Shown: positions 8,896-20,369, numbered from the stretch's first letter. The stretch: DNA of 64,000 nt from Palsa-504 sp963790065 (GCA_963790065.1 CAWBNK010000029.1:372001-436000); one strand, 5' to 3'. Numbers and translations are program-made. Notes: a model not told the origin generated them from the sequence alone.

Positions 8896-9588
8896 CCCCG
8901 ACGCTCACCGGACCAGCGTGCCGGGCCGAACTGGCCGTTCGCGGGGCGCAGGCGCCGGGCCGGTCGACCTGGAACGGTAGCTTCACGTCGGGTGGCAAGA
9001 GACCACGTAGGCATCCGACCACCGCAGGCCCGCACCGTCGTCGCGACCGAACTCGTTGCCGACGCCGACCACCACGGTCAGCTCGCGGCCGTGACCCGGC
9101 ACGGGAACTACCGTCCGTTCGGAATATTGACCTCATGGGTAGGCCTGAGAAGATGAGCCGAGCCAGAGGATCAGGCAGACATGCCAACAGGGCAGATGGT
9201 CCCATCTGCCAGTGGCCGACGGCTTAAGCATCCGGGCCAGCCTCGTCACTCCGTCGGTCACCTCGACGTGCGCCAAGGCCTGGTTGATGCTGACATAGCC
9301 CGCCATGACGACTCGGACCTCGGATGACGCACTCCCTTTCGGCTGAGTTGCGGACCGATCGCCGGTTACGGAGTAACGCTGAGCCGACGCGATTTATACA
9401 GGGTGTGGTATCCGCCTTGCTCCGCTGAAACACCGGCCGGGGGCTAGGAGCAGTGACTGCTGATCCGCAAGAACGACAACCACCCCGAGCCCAAGTGGGA
9501 TCCCGAGGAGCTACCGAGGTCGGGGAACAGCGGGCCGCGCCTGATAATCCCTGAGGATGCCCGGCGACTAGCGTCACGACGGACATGA
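8896..9588. other. non-coding or decayed stretch
   Basis: No convincing gene. One frame around 8995-9150 reads plausibly (VATELVADADHHGQLAAV, then TRHGNYRPFGI) but has no start or recognisable family. Another around 9459-9580 (LLIRKNDNHPEPKWDP) also looks protein-like. These may be remnants. The right end holds the cspA terminator. Confidence 0.3.
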
Positions 9589-9622
9589 CGTGGGCCCGGC
9601 ACCAGCAGGTACCGGGCCCACG
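9589..9622 (-). terminator. terminator of the cold-shock gene
   Basis: A hairpin with 15-bp arms (9589-9603 and 9608-9622), one G-T-type mismatch and a 4-base loop (AGCA), 40 bp beyond the cspA stop. No T-run follows, which is usual in high-GC actinobacteria. Confidence 0.75.
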
Positions 9623-9661
9623 TCTGCTGTAATCCCTTGGCAGACCTGGTCTGCCCGTGGC

Positions 9662-9862
9662 TCAGGCGGCGCGAACGCGGGTGGCCTGCAGGCCCTTCGG
9701 GCCCTGGGTTACCTCGAACTCCACGTGCTGGTTTTCCTCGAGGCTGCGGAAGCCGTTGCCGTCAATCTCGGAGTAGTGCACGAAAACGTCCGGTCCGTCG
9801 GTGCGGGAGATGAAGCCGTAGCCCTTCTCCGCGTTGAACCACTTGACGGTTCCCTGTGTCAT
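9662..9862 (-). CDS. cspA: cold-shock protein
   Basis: A 66-residue single cold-shock domain starting MTQGTVKWFNAEKGYGFI. It has RNP-1 (KGYGFI) and RNP-2 (VFVHYSEI), and ends GPKGLQATRV. It binds single-stranded nucleic acid and acts as an RNA chaperone. The frame stays open upstream, but the family start is the ATG at 9862, preceded by AGGAG. The gap upstream resembles the long 5' leader common for csp genes. A strong hairpin ends the unit. Confidence 0.96.
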   Translation of the reverse strand: MTQGTVKWFNAEKGYGFISRTDGPDVFVHYSEIDGNGFRSLEENQHVEFEVTQGPKGLQATRVRAA

Positions 9863-10210
9863 GTCGCTCCTTACAGGGGCTGGATACGGGTCCGCACGGT
9901 GCGGTACCCGGGCCGGTTCTCGACGCGACTTTCCCCAGATCCCTGAAGCGGCGCGCCCGCAACATCGTTCTCCGCGAGCGTGCAGGTGACACGAACACAC
10001 AAGATAACTACGACCAGCCAGCACAACCGATCCGGTGTCCGGTTCATTCCACCGCAGCGAGTTCCTCGCTACGGTGCGCGCGGAAGCGACTGGCCTGCTT
10101 TCGAGGCGGAGACAGCGACCCGTTTTATGGCCCGAAGGGCTCGCGGCCCCAGCTAGGCCAGTGGCGGGAGGGCCGGCAGGGCCGCAGCGTCCGGGTGCGG
10201 GCCGCTGCCG
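9863..10210. other. cspA leader and spacer
   Basis: No gene seen. The left part is the probable 5' leader of cspA (minus strand). The part from about 10040 is GC-rich spacer leading to the broken maleylpyruvate-isomerase-type fragment. Confidence 0.4.
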
Positions 10211-10423
10211 CTACTGCGACCAGACAGCCAGGCCAGCGGCGCCGCCGGAGGGCCTGTGTGAGTCAGCAGCTTGCGCCACGTGAGTGAGCACGCGCGCACG
10301 CGTCGAGCCTGGGAGGGCCGAAGCCTGGTACAAGTCGTCGTCAGTCAGCGCCTGCGCGGTGGCCAGAAAGCGGGCCGCGCTGCCGGCCAGCATGTCCCAC
10401 TCAGGTGCATCTATTCCGGTCAC
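10211..10423 (-). pseudogene. N-terminal fragment of a mycothiol-dependent maleylpyruvate isomerase-like (DinB-fold) protein
   Basis: The 70-residue frame begins like actinobacterial MDMPI/DinB proteins: ARFLATAQALTDDDL, then SALPGSTRARVLTHVAQAAD, where family members read LPGWTRGHVLTHLARNAD. After that the sequence runs into unrelated residues and stops, while full proteins are about 200-250 residues. The Trp of LPGWTR is replaced by Ser. It is best read as a truncated remnant. Confidence 0.6.
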
Positions 10424-10558
10424 TGTTGAACGCTAATCATTGATCACTGGTCCGGGGTGCTGGCGGCTGGGGTCACCATCGGGACGGTCCGAGCGCGCTA
10501 GTTTCCGTCCATGCCGCGGCATCGAGATCGGCGGCGGCTCTGGCCGGGATCCGCGCGC

Positions 10559-11347
10559 TCACGAGGTGGCCTGCTGCTCTGGCGGTGATGTCGGCGGATC
10601 GGCTGATGCCGTCCCGGGGCCCTCCACTGCCGGCGGAGCGGCGGATGCAGGCAGCTGCGCCTTCATCCGGGTCAGCTCGTCGTCCACGTCATGGCCTGCG
10701 GTCAGGGCATCCAGCTGAGACTGGACGTCATCGCGTCCGCCGGGCACGGTAGCGTCCTGCAGCGCGCCGGAGGCCATCAGCTCGTCCAGCGCGCCGGCCC
10801 GGGCCTGCATCTGCTCGGTCTTGTCCTGAGCGCGCTGCATGGCCATGCCGATGTCGCCCATCTCCTCGGAGATCCCGCTGACCGCCTCCCCGATGCGAGT
10901 CTGTGCCTCGGCGGCGGTGTAGGCGGCCTTGATGGTTTCCTTGCGGGAACGGAACGCATCCACCTTCGCCGCCAGCCGCTGCGAGGCGAGGGTGAGCTTG
11001 TCCTCCTCCGCCTGCAGTGACGCCTGCTGGCCCTGCAGGTCGCTGATCTGGGAGATTACCGCCGCCCGGCGGATCAGCGCCTCCCGGGCGAGATCCTCGC
11101 GCCCTGCGGCGAGCGCCTGCTGCGCCTGATCCTGCAGTTTGCCTGCCGACAGCTGCAGCTGGGTGACCTGCAGTTGGACGCGCTTGCGGCTGGTCGCCAC
11201 GTCCGCGACCCCGCGGCGCACCTTCTGCATCATCTCAAGCTGCTGCTCGTACGAGTAATCGAGCACTTCGCGGGGATCCTCGGCGCGGTCCAGTGCCTTG
11301 TTCGCCTTCACCCGGAACAGCGTGGCTATACGGCGCATGATGCTCAT
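10559..11347 (-). CDS. pspA: PspA/IM30-family phage-shock protein
   Basis: A 262-residue protein that is almost entirely coiled coil, beginning MSIMRRIATLFRVKANKALDRAEDP. That amphipathic N-terminal helix and the AEDP signature are typical of PspA/IM30, an ESCRT-III-like protein that coats and stabilises the cytoplasmic membrane under envelope stress. Helices run to about residue 215, followed by a Pro/Ala-rich tail (PASAAPPAVEGP). The ATG at 11347 is chosen because the family starts there and GAGGGGAAG lies upstream; the open frame extends 53 codons further with non-family residues. The next gene on the same strand is the broken ftsH. Confidence 0.9.
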   Translation of the reverse strand: MSIMRRIATLFRVKANKALDRAEDPREVLDYSYEQQLEMMQKVRRGVADVATSRKRVQLQVTQLQLSAGKLQDQAQQALAAGREDLAREALIRRAAVISQISDLQGQQASLQAEEDKLTLASQRLAAKVDAFRSRKETIKAAYTAAEAQTRIGEAVSGISEEMGDIGMAMQRAQDKTEQMQARAGALDELMASGALQDATVPGGRDDVQSQLDALTAGHDVDDELTRMKAQLPASAAPPAVEGPGTASADPPTSPPEQQATS

Positions 11348-11661
11348 CCCGGCCCACTTCCCCTCACTGGCTGGAGGTCCCGGCCCGATGGCATGTCCGG
11401 GGTCAGCAGGCCGGGCAGCACCAAGCCTAGCCGCTGCCGCCCGTCCCAGCGGCGATCCCGGGCTGGTGCAGACCGGCCAGCGTGGCGGCGACCGCAACCC
11501 AGTCATGGGCTCCTACCAGTGCGGGTCCAGGCTCTTGCCATGGCCGTGCGGACAGTGACCGAACCGGACTCGGACACGTGCGTTCGCCCGTCCGGGACCC
11601 CATATCGGTCGAGAGCCGCTGATGCCAGCACGGCGCCGGGAGCATTCCCCTTCTTCTTCGC
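11348..11661. other. spacer between pspA and ftsH
   Basis: I see no supported gene, RNA or repeat here. Confidence 0.4.
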
Positions 11662-13927
<2,266 letters not shown>

Positions 13928-14720
13928 CAGCGGAACCCGGGGCAGCGATGCCGCACCAGCCAGACTGGAACGACCGCAAGCGGGGCCGGATCCAGCTCCG
14001 GCCGCAAAAGGCCGGGAATCTCGCTCAAAGCCTCGCCTACCCTCTCCGAGAGTTCAGAGCGGGCGAGGGGTGCTAGGTCCGGACAGACCCAAGCGCGCTG
14101 AGGAACCCAAGTCTCTCACGAAACAACGCACAGCGAACAGCGTGTACGCGCTCGCAGCAGCGGAGCTGCCCGCCTGGCGCGGTGAGCATCGTTCTGGATG
14201 TGATGCGCGATGGGGGTGTACCTCGCCAGATGTTCGCTGGTCACGGCAGCGGCAGGCGCAGCCTGCCGCCACGGCTGAACGCACGCGCAACGGACCGCAG
14301 AGGAGCCAGTGATAGGCACGGAGCCCAGCCCAGAAGAGAACCGACTAGCCGCGGAGGGCCGGCGCTCCGGTCATCCGCGCGGCATCTACGTCATCACCAA
14401 CCCCGACAAGCTGTCCGCCTCGGCTGAGCGCCGGAGATGCAGGGCCCGCGCGGCGTCGGGCGCAGTTCCTTGGTGGGCGTGCTGGGCGCTTGCCGTCTGG
14501 CTGGCCTAGTGTGGGATAAGGCCTGTCGCGGGGAGGGTTCGATCGTGGCTCCGGGTGCCTGGAAGGGGCCGGCCGGCGTGGTGCGAGCCGCGCGATGCGG
14601 GCTGGGTCTGCCGCCCGGCGCCTCCGGTGCGAAGCTGGTGGCCGCGGCGGGCGTGCCTGCGGCCGCCGTCCGGTGGTGGTGCTGTGGGCTGCGGTCGGCG
14701 GCCGTCCGGGAGGCCGCCGG
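13928..14720. other. spacer between ftsH and the cyclase gene
   Basis: Mostly featureless apart from the small possible reading frame at 14309. No RNA gene or repeat was recognised. Confidence 0.35.
14309..14509 (+). CDS. possible small protein or gene remnant
   Basis: The GTG at 14309 has a good GAGGAG upstream. The first ~40 residues (TEPSPEENRLAAEGRRSGHP, then RGIYVITNPDKLSASAE) look protein-like, after which composition turns to random GC-rich sequence. I do not recognise the family. It may be the truncated 5' end of a lost gene. Confidence 0.25.
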   Translation: MIGTEPSPEENRLAAEGRRSGHPRGIYVITNPDKLSASAERRRCRARAASGAVPWWACWALAVWLA

Positions 14721-17319
14721 GTGAGCGGGCTTCCGAACGGGGCAGTCACCTTCTTGTTCAGCGATATCGAGGGGTCGACGCACCTGGTCAAGGCGCTGCG
14801 GGAGCGCTATGGGCAGGTGCTGGCCGAGCACCGGCGCCTGGTCCGCGCCGCCATCGCCGGCCAGGCGGGCTATGAGATCGATACCCAGGGTGATGCGTTC
14901 TTCGTCGCGTTCGCCAGCGCGAAGCAGGCCGTGCTGTGCGCGCTGGAGATCCAGCGGGCGCTGGCGGGCCACCAGTGGCCGGCCGGTGCGCAGCTCCGGG
15001 TCCGGATCGGCATTCACACCGGCCAGGCGGTCCCAGCCGGGGGAGCCTATACCGGCCTTGCGGTCCACCGCGCGGCCCGGATCTGCGCCGCCGCCCGCGG
15101 TGGGCAGGTGCTTGTCTCTCAGGCGGCGCAGACGATCATCGAGGATGAAGAGGAGGAGCCGGGAGGCGGGGTCGCAGCGACGACCCGGACGCTGCCTCGC
15201 GACATCGCCTCGTTCACCGGGCGGCAGCAAGAACTGCAGGTGCTGGTGGATGCGGCGGCGGGTGCTGCTGGTCCGGGCGGGGTGGTGGGCATTCATGTGA
15301 TCGGGGGGATGGCCGGGGTCGGTAAGACCGCGTTCGTGGTGCACGCCGCGCACCGGCTGGCGGACCGGTTTCCGGGCGGGCAGATCTTCTTGCCGCTGCG
15401 CGGGCACACTCCCGGGCAACGGCCGGTGGACCCGGCTGACGCGCTAGCCAGCCTGCTGCTAGCCCTCGGGCTTCCCGCGGCTCAGATCCCGCCCGGCGTG
15501 GAGGCGCGGATGGCGCTGTGGCGGGACCGGCTGGCCGGACGACCGCTCCTGCTGGTGCTCGATGACGCTGCCAGCAGCGAGCAGGTCCGCCCCCTGCTGC
15601 CCGGTACCGGCGGCAGCCTGGTCCTGGTCACCAGCCGCCGCCACCTGTCTGCACTGGAAGACGCCACCGCGATCAGCCTGGACACTCTGCCGCCCGGCGA
15701 GGCGGCCAGCCTGCTAGTCCGGCTGGCAGCCCGGCCTGGGCTTCGCCCGGCCGATCCGGCGGTCCGGGAGCTCATCCGGCTGTGCGGGTACCTGCCGCTG
15801 GCGATCGGCATGGTGGCCCGCCAGCTGCACCACCATCCCGCCTGGTCGGCGGCCGGGCGCGCCGCCGAGCTGGCGGCGGCGGTGGACCGGCTGGAGCTGA
15901 TGGCGACGGAGAGCCTGTCAGTCGCTGCCGCGTTCAACCTGTCCTATGAGGACCTGGCCGATGATCAGCAGCGGCTGTTCCGGCGGCTCGGGCTGCACCC
16001 TGGCACCGACATCGACGCTTACGGCGCCGCCGCCCTGGACGGCACCGGCCTGGACACCGCCCGCCGCGGCCTGGAGGCTCTGTACGATCAGTACCTGCTC
16101 AGCGAGCTGGCCCAGGGCCGGTACCGGCTGCACGACCTGCTCCGCGAGCATGCCCTTGTCCTGGCCGGACGCCTGGACCCGGACGGTGACCGGGACCAGG
16201 CGTCCGCCCGGCTGCTGGATTACTACCAGCACGCCAGCGCCTTGGCCGGCGCCCTGCTGGCCCGCCAGGCCCGCACCACCGCCTCCCCGGTGGCGAGCAC
16301 GATACCGGCCACAGTTCCCGCCCTCAGCCGGCCAGGAGCAGGCCCTGGCCTGGATCCGCGCCGAGCGCGCCAACCTCATCGCCTGCCTCGACTATGCCGC
16401 CGGGACGGGCCAGCACGCCCGCATTATCGCCTTGACCGCGGGCCTGGCCGCCGTGCTGGCCGGAGACGGCCCGTGGGCCGATGCCATCACCCGTCATGCC
16501 GCTGCCGTGCGCTCGGCCCGGCACATCGGCGACTGGCCCGGCCAGGCCACCGCCCTGATCAACCTGGGGAACGTACGGCGACTGGCGGATTTTCCGGGCG
16601 CGGCCCGGGACTTGGAGGAGGCGCTGGGCATCTACCGTGATCTCGGCGACCGCCTCGGCCAGGCCTGGGCACTTACCAACCTGGGGAACGTGCGGCTGGA
16701 CGGGGATTATCCGGGCGCGGCCCGGGTCCTGGAGGAGGCGCTGGCCATCTCCCGGGACCTCGGCAACCTGCTCGGCCAGGCTAACGCCCTCAACGTCCTA
16801 GGGGGTGTACGGCGTCTAGCCGGAGACCACTCGGGCGCGGCCCGCGCCCTGGAGGAGGCGCTGGGCATCTCCCGGGACCTCGGCAACCTGCTCGGCCAGG
16901 CCAGCACCCTCACCGACCTGGGGATCGTGCGGCGGCTGACCGGGGATTATCCGGGCGCGGCCCGGGATCTGGAGGAAGCGCTGGGCATCTACCGGGACGT
17001 CGGCGACCGGAGCGGTGAGGTCGAGACCCTGAACGATCTCGGCACTTTGCATAGGGTCCGCGGTGACCTCCGCCAGGCCGTGTCATGCCACCAGCAGGCC
17101 CTGGATCTGGCCCGCCAGATCGGCAGCTCCAGGGACCAGGCCCACGCGCTGGCCGGCCACGGCCGGTGCGAAATGGCCGCCGGCCGCATCTCCACGGCAG
17201 AGGGCAAGCTGCGGCAGGCGCTGGAGATCTTCCAGCGGATCGGAGCGGCCGAGGCCGCCGGCGTTTCCGCCGAACTCCAAGCACTGACCAATGACCGGCC
17301 GGCCACGCAAGGACCATGA
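14721..17319 (+). pseudogene. class III nucleotide cyclase / NB-ARC / TPR regulator, frameshifted
   Basis: Residues 1-150 form a class III adenylate/guanylate cyclase domain: metal Asp in TFLFSDIEGSTHL, second Asp in DTQGDAFFVAF, then RIGIHTGQ and VHRAARICAAARGGQVLVS. A STAND ATPase follows (GGMAGVGKTAFVVHAAH; LLLVLDDAASSEQV). The C-terminal half is TPR repeats of 40 residues. The GTG at 14721 is chosen (GGGAGG seven bases upstream, family start). The frame shifts by one between about 16290 and 16335: the ATPase frame degenerates, and GQEQALAWIRAERANL continues in the +1 frame to 17319. Such proteins are thought to be large signalling regulators; the ligand is unknown. The shift may be real or a sequencing indel. 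Confidence 0.8.
16561..17040 (+). repeat. four tandem 120-bp TPR-coding repeats
   Basis: Units at 16561, 16681, 16801 and 16921 each encode 40 residues of the pattern LG-VRRL-GDYPGAARDLEEALGI-RDLG. They are highly similar at DNA level (for example GCGCGGCCCGGG and GAGGAGGCGCTGG recur at the same offset), which implies recent duplication or gene conversion and makes the locus prone to copy-number change. Confidence 0.9.
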
Positions 17320-17641
17320 CTTCCGGCGAAGGCTCAGGCCGGAACCGGCGGCCCTCTCTCCTGGCGGTCGCAGCCCATGCATAACTCGATGATCAGCGCG
17401 CAGTCACGCACGTAACCGGCACGATCCTCAACAGCACCGAGTCGGCAGGGATCTGTGATTTGGTGGCGCCAGCGCCGTGCGCTGCCGCGCTTCGCCCGGC
17501 TGGCCGAGCAGGCGGGACGGCAGGCTGACCCGGGTACCGGCAGGACGGACTTCCGCCGGAACGAGGGCAACATCCGGACTGGAAGCCGATGAGCTAGCCG
17601 CCTGGCCTAGGCCCTGCCTTGCTGCCGGAGCAGGCGTCTTC
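17320..17641. other. spacer before the STAS fragment
   Basis: The STAS reading frame is open back to an ATG at 17477 but the upstream residues do not resemble the family. No other gene or RNA seen. Confidence 0.35.
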
Positions 17642-17899
17642 GTGGCCAGTGCCGGTCTGAGCACCCGCGAGTACGGCGGTTGCGTCGTCATCGCGCTGCA
17701 GGGGGAACTTGACATCGTAGATGCTACGAGCGTCATAGCCGTGCTCGCGGCGGCCGCGGCTGGCAACCCGCGGATCATCGCCGATCTGGCCGCCCTGGAG
17801 TTCATCGACTGCTGCGCCCTGGGCGTACTGCGCCGGGTGCGGCGGGCGGCTTTCGTCTCGGAACGAGCGCCGTCATCCCACTCTCCTAATAAGAGTTAG
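17642..17899 (+). pseudogene. STAS-domain anti-sigma-factor antagonist, truncated
   Basis: GLSTREYGGCVVIALQGELD then RIIADLAALEFIDCCALGVL is the STAS fold of SpoIIAA/RsbV-type antagonists, which bind anti-sigma kinases when unphosphorylated. The usual phospho-acceptor in FIDSSGLGVL is Ser; here the equivalent residues read Cys-Cys-Ala. After RRVRRAA the sequence leaves the family, so the last helix and strand are missing. The GTG at 17642 is a plausible start although the frame opens earlier. A non-functional or heavily altered remnant is likely. Confidence 0.6.
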
Positions 17900-17982
17900 C
17901 GGGTCGGCCATGCGGCAGACTCGGTACCTGGTGGCCGCCGGCAGGTGAGCACTGTTGTCTCCTGGGCTTTGAGCCCTGACGA

Positions 17983-18303
17983 AAGATCGTGCCTGCGCCG
18001 CTGTCCGCGGAGCTGGACTATCTCATCCGCAGACGCGGGAGCGCGCTGGCTGCCCGGGCGTTCTTGCGCGACGTGGCGGCCGGGCGGTTCCGGGTTGAGG
18101 GACTGACGGCGGATGAGCACGGCACCGTGGCTAGGCTGGATGAGCAGTATGCTGACCTTGAACTTGGGCTGGCTGACCTTCCGTGGTAATTCTTGCGCAC
18201 CGGTTTCGGACAAGGCGGCTGCTAACGTTCGACGAACGTGACTTCCGCGCGGTCGCCCCCACTGTCGGGCGGAAGTTTCACCCTGCTGCCTTGTGACAAG
18301 TAG
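17983..18303 (+). pseudogene. VapC-like PIN-domain toxin, decayed
   Basis: Readable pieces in order: IVPAPLSAELDYLIRRRG then ARAFLRDVAAGRFRVEGLT and LDEQYADLELGLAD (to 18177); after a one-base loss, VVILAHRFRTRRLLTFDERD (from 18183); then FRAVAP. An extra C in the run at 18256-18260 throws off the last residues. The repeat copy inside ftsH keeps the unshifted ending GGSFTLLPCDK and stop. PIN acidic residues Glu (AELDYL), Asp (GLAD) and Asp (TFDERD) are present, but the N-terminal strand with the first catalytic Asp is missing or unreadable upstream of 17983. PIN toxins are RNases of type II toxin-antitoxin pairs. No antitoxin gene is seen next to it. Confidence 0.75.
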
Positions 18304-18501
18304 GACCCCTGACGGCGCTTAACGGCTCTGGCAGTATTGGTCCTCTGGCGGACCTGCCGAGCACCCGCGATGTACCTGTGGTTGACCTAGCAGGGCTGAT
18401 ATGAAGGCAATCCCAGGGCGACAAGGTCCTCTGCCTCAGGCTCCCTCGGCTCGCGCGGACGGTGTCCGTGCATGTCCGTGGCCACGGCCGTCCGGGCGCC
18501 T
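18229..18501 (+). repeat. 273-bp direct repeat, copy 2 (native, 3' end of the PIN gene)
   Basis: Same sequence and orientation as 12215-12486 with one extra C. Here the left part is continuous with the PIN gene, so this is the probable source locus. To its right, TGTCCGTGCA inside the repeat (about 18468) can pair with TGCACGGACA just outside it (about 18504), a hairpin that copy 1 lacks. The 200 bp after the PIN stop codes for nothing I recognise. Confidence 0.9.
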
Positions 18502-18667
18502 GCGTGCACGGACATATGGCGGACAGGGTATGCCGAGCTATCACCCGATCTCCGATGTTCCTCCGGGAACCACTTCCGGGAACCACCGTGCACACTTTCC
18601 CAGGCACCTTAAGGCATCTCCCGGCACGGTTTACGCAGTCCAGCTGCATGAACTGACCCCAAGGGCT

Positions 18668-18738
18668 GGGGCGCGATCCTTACTCATATTCGCCTTACAA
18701 GCGAGGGGTCACTGGTTCGAACACAGTTGCGCCCACCA
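18668..18738 (+). pseudogene. tRNA-Val(TAC) remnant, possible attachment site
   Basis: The 3' two-thirds of a tRNA is clear. The anticodon stem TTCGC/GCGAG has loop CTTACAA (anticodon TAC). A T-arm has TTCGAAC, and the acceptor strand GCGCCC is followed by ACCA. The 5' acceptor strand GGGCGC is present, but the D-arm is too short (about 13 bases) and unpaired, and one T-stem pair is broken (G-A). Not expected to be functional. A preserved 3' half with a ruined 5' half is what integration at a tRNA gene often leaves. The DNA to its right is lower in GC. Confidence 0.65.
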
Positions 18739-19057
18739 TGACAGGCTTACTGCAACCGGTGACCCCACCAGCTCCAGCCGGCCGGTCAAGGTGCCACGAT
18801 CAACTTCAGTAAGTGTGAAGTGCAGAGATTCCCCGGCAGAATTTAATTTTTGGACTTACTGCCAGCGAAAACTCAACAACCTACTCAACGCGACCAGAAC
18901 AGCGATTGCAACAAGCAGACCCTACGAGCCAACCATCTAGACCAGGTCCACTGCTCTGGCAGACCATGGGTAGCACAGTAGGCTCAGAGTTACTGACCGT
19001 CACATCTCGGAGGTATAATCGTGGTATGTACATATGATTGCGAAAAGGGAGGCATAC
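18739..19057. other. lower-GC spacer right of the tRNA remnant
   Basis: No gene. A-rich patches (for example GAATTTAATTTTTGG near 18840) contrast with the surrounding high-GC DNA and suggest acquired sequence. The right end holds the promoter of the SnoaL-like gene. Confidence 0.4.
18990..19019 (+). promoter_or_regulatory. sigma-70-like promoter
   Basis: TATAAT at 19014-19019 with TTACTG at 18990-18995, spacing 18. It is about 40 bp before the SnoaL-like start and in the right orientation. Confidence 0.5.
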
Positions 19058-19393
19058 ATGAGCAGCCGAATCGAAATCGCAAAAGAATATTACAATGCTT
19101 TCGCCAAGGGTGACCGCCACTTCATCGAGGGACACTTGGCAGATGATTTTACCTTTTCCGCTCCACCGGATCCGCACTTGGACCGCGCGGGGTATTTTGA
19201 ACGTTGCTGGCCTGGTGCAGGAAAAGGCGGGGTGCTCGAATTTATTCGACTCATCGAGTCCGGCGATGAAGTCGTCGTCACATACGAGGCAAAATACCCA
19301 GACGGCAGCAAGGGTGTGAACACCGAAATCCTGACTTTCGCCAACGAAAAGCTCCGCCGAGCGGAGGTTTATTTTGGCTGGAGTACCGACTAG
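19058..19393 (+). CDS. SnoaL-like / NTF2-fold protein
   Basis: A 111-residue single-domain protein. IEIAKEYYNAFAKGDRHFIE, then LADDFTFSAPPD and YEAKYPDGSKGVNTEILTF, gives the helix-sheet pattern of the SnoaL-like NTF2 superfamily (small cone-shaped pocket; isomerases, hydrolases or binding proteins). The substrate is not predictable. The ATG at 19058 is preferred over one at 19034, because AGGGAGG lies five bases upstream and the family starts there. Codon use is AT-richer than neighbouring genes (AAA, TAT and GAA frequent), and it lies beside a tRNA remnant, so recent transfer is likely. Confidence 0.8.
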   Translation: MSSRIEIAKEYYNAFAKGDRHFIEGHLADDFTFSAPPDPHLDRAGYFERCWPGAGKGGVLEFIRLIESGDEVVVTYEAKYPDGSKGVNTEILTFANEKLRRAEVYFGWSTD

Positions 19394-19728
19394 CTCGTAC
19401 GCTTGTAGCAGCCAGCCGATCCCGCACCCGTCAGATGTCCGAGGCCTGGCCACGGATGCTGCCGCCGAATGCCTCGCTCCCTTGATCGGCCCGAAGATGC
19501 ATTTTTAGTGGAGCTTGTTCAAGCCGCTCTTGCAGGGCAGGGTGGTTGGAGTAACGTCTGACAAGTTCCACCAGATTTCTCCAGCGGCTTCCGGTGTTGA
19601 TACTGATTTGATTAGACCATCAGCCTGTCTTGCGGCGCTCGACTATGCGCCGCGGACATTCGCGGCCCGTTGCCCTGGCTCCGGGCCAATCGGGCCCCCG
19701 AGATAAACCATGATGTCTCCCGCTTCCG
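19394..19728. other. spacer right of the SnoaL-like gene
   Basis: No supported gene; a short open frame at 19515-19706 has no recognisable family. Possibly the far side of the acquired segment. Confidence 0.3.
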
Positions 19729-20352
19729 TCAGCCAGGCGCGGCCAGTATGCGCTGAAGCTGGAGAGCTTGATTCCTGCTGGACAGGGCGACTTCGAGCTC
19801 CCGGCCTGCGAAAGATGTCGCGAAGCCGACGGGGACCCAGGTGCGGCCGGCCACGCTGATGATGAGAGCCGAGGTGGCAGCAGCGCTGGCGGTGGGAGGG
19901 CCCTGGGTGGGAGGGGGTTGGGGCCCGCTAACCGCCGTGATGACTGCTGTCAGCGCCGGCGCGTCGGCAGCGGGCACGGTGATCCAGAATACGTACTGGA
20001 CGGGTACCGCCTGCTGTCCGGGAGGCGGGGGCGGCTGGAATGGGGAGACCGGGGAGACCGCTGCCGAGGTGATCATCACCGTCGTGCCTGTCGTGCGGTA
20101 GCACATGCCAGGGCTTCCGCCGCCGGGGAGCGTGACGTAACCGGCCGGGCAGGAGCCGACGGGCGCGGGTGACGGGACGCGCATAACATGCAGGACGAAC
20201 GGTGACCGCAGATGATGTGGCTGCGGCAGGGTGGCAGCCGCGTCCGGCCCTAGAGGGGTCAGGTGGCTGCAGCTCGCCGCGGTAAGCATGAGGCCTGCAG
20301 CCAGCACGCTGGCCACGGCGGTCCACAGGCGCGGCGAGGGCTGGAACGGCAT
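19729..20352 (-). CDS. putative lipoprotein of unknown function
   Basis: A 207-residue exported protein. The N-terminal signal ends in the lipobox LTAASC (Cys at about 28), so it should be lipid-anchored outside the membrane. The rest is Pro/Ala/Thr-rich, with a repeated pattern FVLHVMRV / YVFWITVPAADAPAL / ALIISVAGRTWVPVGFATSF that may be two related beta modules; the family is unknown to me. Third gene of the padR operon. An in-frame ATG at 20373 overlaps the previous stop, but the ATG at 20352 has GAGGAGG eight bases before it and places the signal peptide correctly. Confidence 0.65.
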   Translation of the reverse strand: MPFQPSPRLWTAVASVLAAGLMLTAASCSHLTPLGPDAAATLPQPHHLRSPFVLHVMRVPSPAPVGSCPAGYVTLPGGGSPGMCYRTTGTTVMITSAAVSPVSPFQPPPPPGQQAVPVQYVFWITVPAADAPALTAVITAVSGPQPPPTQGPPTASAAATSALIISVAGRTWVPVGFATSFAGRELEVALSSRNQALQLQRILAAPG

Positions 20353-20369
20353 GTACCTGGGTCCTCCTC

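Noticed and set aside
7518..9227. 569-residue open frame on the plus strand
   Set aside because: Overlaps the permease in another frame and reads as Arg/His/Pro-rich noise.
9224..9586. 120-residue minus-strand frame
   Set aside because: Composition typical of chance frames and no motif.
16561..17040. CRISPR-like repeat array
   Set aside because: The 120-bp period, the similarity of whole units and the intact TPR reading frame show coding repeats, not repeat-spacer units.
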